Assembly (NCBI GenBank): GCA_964535195.1
Contig: CAZHSI010000030.1
Coordinates: forward strand, 1 to 8,228
DNA length: 8,228 nucleotides
Direction of reading: 5' to 3'
Source of the DNA: UBA9339 sp964535195
GTDB lineage: Bacteria > Pseudomonadota > Gammaproteobacteria > UBA9339
Shown: positions 5,857 to 8,228 of the stretch, piece by piece
Position numbering within the stretch: position 1 is the stretch's first letter
Layout: every line of letters begins with the position of its first letter
The notes under the pieces: model-generated
The model's input: the letters and a program-made list of their open reading frames with translations, nothing else
Told to the model about the DNA's origin: nothing
Database searches by the model: none
Made by a program: the position numbers and the translations under genes

Positions 5857-6698
5857 AAAGGGAAGAAAGAAAAAACCTAATTTTACCAACCGATGCCAAC
5901 TTAAGTATTAGGCAGCAGTGCGAATTATTAAGTATAAATCGTTCGGGTTTTTATTATAAAGCACGGGAGGAAGAACCATATAATATAATGTTGATGAATT
6001 TAATTGATGAGGAATATACGCGCCACCCATATCTGGCTATTGTGAAAACAACCAAATACTTACAAGGATTGGTCCATCAGGTAAATGAAAAACGAATCCG
6101 AAGGTTAACCAGATTAATAGGGATTTTGGCAGTATACCCTCGAAAGAAATATTTGAGCGTGTCAGATGCTGAACATAAGATATATCCATATTTATTGAGA
6201 GACGTTGTCATAACAAGGCCCAACCAAGTATGGTCTGCCGACATAACTTATATTAGGTTGCTGCAAGGATATGTTTATTTAATTGCTGTTTTGGATTGGT
6301 ACAGCAGGTTTGTATTGAGTTGGGAAATTAGTAATACTATGGACGTTGGGTTTTGCGTTGAAGCCCTAGAGAGAGCAATATCGAATTATAAACAAGCAGA
6401 GATTTCTAATACTGACCAAGGTTTACAATTTACTAGTAATACCTTTACTGGTGTTCTAATAAATAATGGTATAAAAATTAGTATGGATGGCAAAGGGAGG
6501 GTTTTTGATAATATATTTAACGAGCGGCTATGGCGTAGCGTAAAATATGAAGAAGTTTATATAAATGCTTATCGATCGATAATTGAGGCTAAGGAAAAAA
6601 TAGGAAAATATTTTCAATATTATGATTATGAAAGGCTACACCAGGCTCTTAATTATAAAATACCAGCAGAGGTATATTTTGGAAAATGTAAAACTTAG
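5847..6698 (+). CDS. IS3-family transposase OrfB (DDE integrase core)
   Basis: A catalytic domain of the IS3 transposase, 283 codons from the TTG at 5847. It is probably made mainly as the C-terminal part of the OrfAB fusion, because the TTG has no good ribosome site. An HTH_21-like N-terminal region (CELLSINRSGFYYKAR, ~25-40) precedes the rve-fold core. The DDE triad is present as Asp132 (WSADITYI), Asp190 (NTDQGLQFTS) and Glu226 (NERLWRSVKYEEVY), with the canonical 35 residues between the last two. The family signature MDGKGR and a C-terminal ERLHQALNYKIP follow. YYDYERLH replaces the usual YYN-x2-R-x-H, a small oddity. No stops or shifts are seen, so it may be active. Confidence 0.9.
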   Translation: MAIKREERKNLILPTDANLSIRQQCELLSINRSGFYYKAREEEPYNIMLMNLIDEEYTRHPYLAIVKTTKYLQGLVHQVNEKRIRRLTRLIGILAVYPRKKYLSVSDAEHKIYPYLLRDVVITRPNQVWSADITYIRLLQGYVYLIAVLDWYSRFVLSWEISNTMDVGFCVEALERAISNYKQAEISNTDQGLQFTSNTFTGVLINNGIKISMDGKGRVFDNIFNERLWRSVKYEEVYINAYRSIIEAKEKIGKYFQYYDYERLHQALNYKIPAEVYFGKCKT

Positions 6699-6707
6699 GT
6701 ATTTAAA

Positions 6708-6758
6708 AACGTAATTTTAAAATAAAAGAGCAGCGTTTCCACTGCCCCTAATTACGTT
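6708..6758 (+). other. Two-tier hairpin in the IS3 3' tail
   Basis: AACGTAATT (6708-6716) pairs perfectly with AATTACGTT (6750-6758), enclosing a second stem, GCAG/CTGC (6730-6733 and 6742-6745). It begins 10 bases after the orfB stop and overlaps the next hairpin by two bases. It may be a 3'-end structure for the transposase mRNA; no T-run follows, so a classic intrinsic terminator is not supported. Confidence 0.45.
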
Positions 6759-6789
6759 ACGGTCATCGCCTCCTCAGGCTGTACCGTAA
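6757..6789 (+). other. Second two-tier hairpin in the IS3 3' tail
   Basis: TTACGGT (6757-6763) pairs with ACCGTAA (6783-6789), enclosing GCCT/AGGC (6768-6771 and 6776-6779) around a CCTC loop. The layered design repeats that of the preceding hairpin and is unusual for the short tail of an IS3 element. The function is unknown; a terminator, small RNA or recombination structure are options. Confidence 0.45.
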
Positions 6790-6858
6790 ATTGATTGTAG
6801 CATTATTATTTTATGATACAAAACTGTTAAAGTTTTTATGTCTATTTTTATTTAAAAA

Positions 6859-6999
6859 ATGGCCTGGACAATGGGGAGTAGTTTAAGAGATGACGCTGGT
6901 CATGGTTCTGGAGCATTAACGGATCGCTATATTGTGGTTGAATTACAAGCTAGGGCAAAATCTGCTCGTAAAAAAATAATAGACCAGGAAGAAAACTAA
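6859..6999 (+). pseudogene. C-terminal remnant of recombinase-like protein, copy B
   Basis: A 46-codon frame. The first ~8 codons come from the IS3 end, and the rest (LRDDAGHGSGALTDRY… to QEEN) is the paralogue of the minus-strand fragment at 4687-4839. The GH-x-S…DRY spacing suits a tyrosine recombinase C-terminus (the Tyr would be the nucleophile), but nothing else of the enzyme remains, so this assignment is tentative. Its TAA overlaps the ATG of rdgC by one base (TAATG), which implies the two were once translationally coupled. The IS3 element appears to have replaced the upstream part. Confidence 0.5.
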
Positions 7000-7895
7000 T
7001 GTGGTTTAAGCAAGCACAACTTTTTAGGTTTGAAGAAAACTCTCTTGATACTAAAAAACTAGAGGAACAGTTAGGGACATTACAATTCACTCCCTGCCCC
7101 GCTGGATTGCCTATCAGCCATGGGTGGATACCTCCAAGCAATGAAGATTCTTCATTAGTTTATCTTGTTAAAGATTTTTTATTAATTTGTCTTCAGACTG
7201 AAGCAAAATTGCTTCCAGCATCAATTGTGCGTCAGAAATTGAACGAAAAAATTAAAGAAATAAAATTAACGCAAGACAGAAAAATTTCTTATAAAGAAAG
7301 AAACATCTTAAAACAAGAAATTTATCGTGAGCTATTACCACAGGCTTTTGGAGTACTCTATCGTGATTATGCGCTAATCGATACTAAAAATAATTGGCTA
7401 ATCCTGGATACTAACAGTCCTAAAAATACGGATAGTTTCATTACTTTCTTTAAACGTTCATTAAACAAAATAAAAATTACATCTCCAGAAATAAAACAAC
7501 TATCCCCGATACTAACCAAATGGTTGTTAGATGGTAATCATCCCAAGTCATTAAACATAGAAGATACTTGCGTATTACAAGACCCCAAACAACCCGAACG
7601 AAAAATTAGAATTCAGCACCAAGATTTGGCAGCCAATTGTGTCCAACCGTTGCTGAAAAATAACTTCGAAGTATCACAAATAAAAATGACCTGGAATGAG
7701 CAAGTTACTTTTGTGTTAAAGAATGATTTTACGTTTCAATCATTGCAGTATCAAGATTCAGTAATCGAAGCATCAAAAGAAGGTAAAAATGATACAGAAG
7801 AAGGAAGTTTTAGAACTGATTTTTTTATAATGAGTGGATTATTAACCAAGATGTTCCAAGAATTTTTGAAGGTATTTATAAAAAATAAAGCGTAA
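6999..7895 (+). CDS. rdgC: Recombination-associated protein RdgC
   Basis: A 298-residue protein of the RdgC family and of normal family length (about 300). RdgC is a ring-forming, sequence-nonspecific DNA-binding protein that modulates RecA-dependent recombination and is frequent in beta- and gammaproteobacteria. Family landmarks are the N-terminal MWFK…LFRF, GWIPP (42-46), KLLPASIV (70-77), a Lys/Glu-rich helix ending in LLPQAF (112-117), and the C-terminal RIQHQDLA…MTWNEQVTFVL (204-240) with its LQY(Q)D extension. ATG at 6999 has AGGA 9 bases upstream and overlaps the stop of the preceding recombinase-like fragment. That arrangement suggests rdgC came as part of a mobile or prophage-like module. 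The IS3 element just upstream may have removed its native promoter. The gene itself looks intact. Confidence 0.95.
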   Translation: MWFKQAQLFRFEENSLDTKKLEEQLGTLQFTPCPAGLPISHGWIPPSNEDSSLVYLVKDFLLICLQTEAKLLPASIVRQKLNEKIKEIKLTQDRKISYKERNILKQEIYRELLPQAFGVLYRDYALIDTKNNWLILDTNSPKNTDSFITFFKRSLNKIKITSPEIKQLSPILTKWLLDGNHPKSLNIEDTCVLQDPKQPERKIRIQHQDLAANCVQPLLKNNFEVSQIKMTWNEQVTFVLKNDFTFQSLQYQDSVIEASKEGKNDTEEGSFRTDFFIMSGLLTKMFQEFLKVFIKNKA

Positions 7896-7976
7896 GAAGA
7901 TTACTAAAAGTGTTGAAATTGTTTTTTATAATAGGTTGATTATTAAGATTTTTTATTTTTGGTCTAAAAATCTTGA

Positions 7977-8174
7977 TTGGCTCTAAATTCTCTTGCTACG
8001 CGACATAAAGTGTTACGACCTATTTTTATTAAAGTAAATGATTTTATCAAACAAACCTATAATCAAAATTTAGGTATTGAAATTGGAAGCATTGAGTCAA
8101 TAGGGAAAAGACATTTTATAGCCCAAAATTTTGATATACATAGAGGCCCGTTATTAACGGCTGGCCTGGCTTAA
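7977..8174 (+). CDS. Doubtful short ORF, possibly a gene end cut by the flanking IS
   Basis: A 65-codon frame beginning at TTG with no visible ribosome site; an in-frame TGA lies immediately upstream. The product is unrecognised and has no Cys pattern, signal or membrane segment. The stop TAA takes its last base from the terminal repeat, so the frame may have continued in an ancestral gene that the IS interrupted. The preceding 81 bases (7896-7976) are AT-rich and hold only a weak inverted repeat (AAGATTTTT/AAAAATCTT, 7945-7974) with no T-run behind it. Confidence 0.2.
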   Translation: MALNSLATRHKVLRPIFIKVNDFIKQTYNQNLGIEIGSIESIGKRHFIAQNFDIHRGPLLTAGLA

Positions 8175-8228
8175 GGTGTAATAGTCAAAACTTAATCTGA
8201 CACTTACCATATATCAGGCAGCTAAATC
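8174..8228. repeat. Right terminal inverted repeat, probable edge of a flanking insertion sequence
   Basis: Exact reverse complement of bases 1-55. AGGTGTAATAGTCAAAACTT would be the outermost part of the element, with the body of the IS continuing beyond the window. Two inverted copies facing away from the segment would give a composite-transposon-like layout, if they are physically adjacent to it. Confidence 0.85.

Larger units (their letters stand above)
5497..6880 (+). mobile_element. IS3-family insertion sequence, about 1.38 kb, apparently intact
   Basis: Bounded by the inverted repeats TACTCCCCA (5497-5505) and TGGGGAGTA (6872-6880); both ends also carry an inner ATAG(G/A)CATAAAAA motif. 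It contains overlapping orfA and orfB in the usual IS3 order with an A8G slippery run, and an untranslated 182-base tail with two hairpins before the right end. No clear 3-4 bp target duplication was found (TAA on the left, GTT on the right), so the exact outer bases are uncertain. The right end abuts the second recombinase-like fragment, which it probably truncated. Confidence 0.85.

Noticed and set aside
6950..7141. Minus-strand 63-codon ORF over the start of rdgC
   Set aside because: Antisense to the well-supported N-terminus of RdgC, with no independent evidence.
7945..7974. AAGATTTTT/AAAAATCTT inverted repeat as rdgC terminator
   Set aside because: The stem is almost entirely A-T, the loop is 12 bases and no T-run follows on the plus strand.
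1..8228. CRISPR array or tRNA/rRNA genes
   Set aside because: No regularly spaced repeats and no tRNA- or rRNA-like sequence were seen on either strand.

Overview
The window looks like a complete assembled contig from an AT-rich, insertion-sequence-riddled proteobacterium. A host-associated or intracellular gammaproteobacterium is the best guess. The taxonomic hint is a clear rdgC gene (a family known mainly from beta- and gammaproteobacteria) together with dense IS debris and low GC; the species cannot be named. The first and last 55 bases are exact reverse complements of each other and look like the edge of a repeated element, so the segment probably lies between two inverted copies of one insertion sequence.

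The left two thirds, on the minus strand, hold what I think is the interesting part. In transcription order: a small cysteine-rich protein gene (4854-5132), a perfect palindrome, a remnant of a recombinase-like gene, an 833-residue ABC transporter (2193-4694), an inserted and nonsense-mutated IS6-family element (1355-2180), then three more small cysteine-rich protein genes (1044-1304, 428-691, 65-301). The four small proteins (78-92 aa) share a layout despite little sequence identity: a short N-terminal segment ending in Gly-Gly (GTG in one), then C-x-C, a loop, C-x3-C and a final Cys region. This resembles secreted or bacteriocin-like peptides made with a leader and exported by the neighbouring transporter. 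The function is inferred; no modification enzyme, C39 peptidase or immunity gene is visible.

The right third is mobile DNA plus one housekeeping-type gene. A minus-strand C-terminal scrap of an IS3-type transposase (5188-5421) is followed by an apparently intact IS3-family element (5497-6880; orfA and orfB with an A8G slippery site, and a structured 182-base tail). Then comes a second copy of the recombinase-like C-terminal fragment (to 6999), whose stop overlaps the start of rdgC (6999-7895). The last 280 bases hold only a doubtful short ORF that ends at the terminal repeat.

Working model: a cysteine-rich peptide/ABC transporter cassette was assembled and later disrupted by IS traffic. The IS6 insertion separated three of the four peptide genes from the transporter, but its outward -35 box may now drive them through a hybrid promoter.
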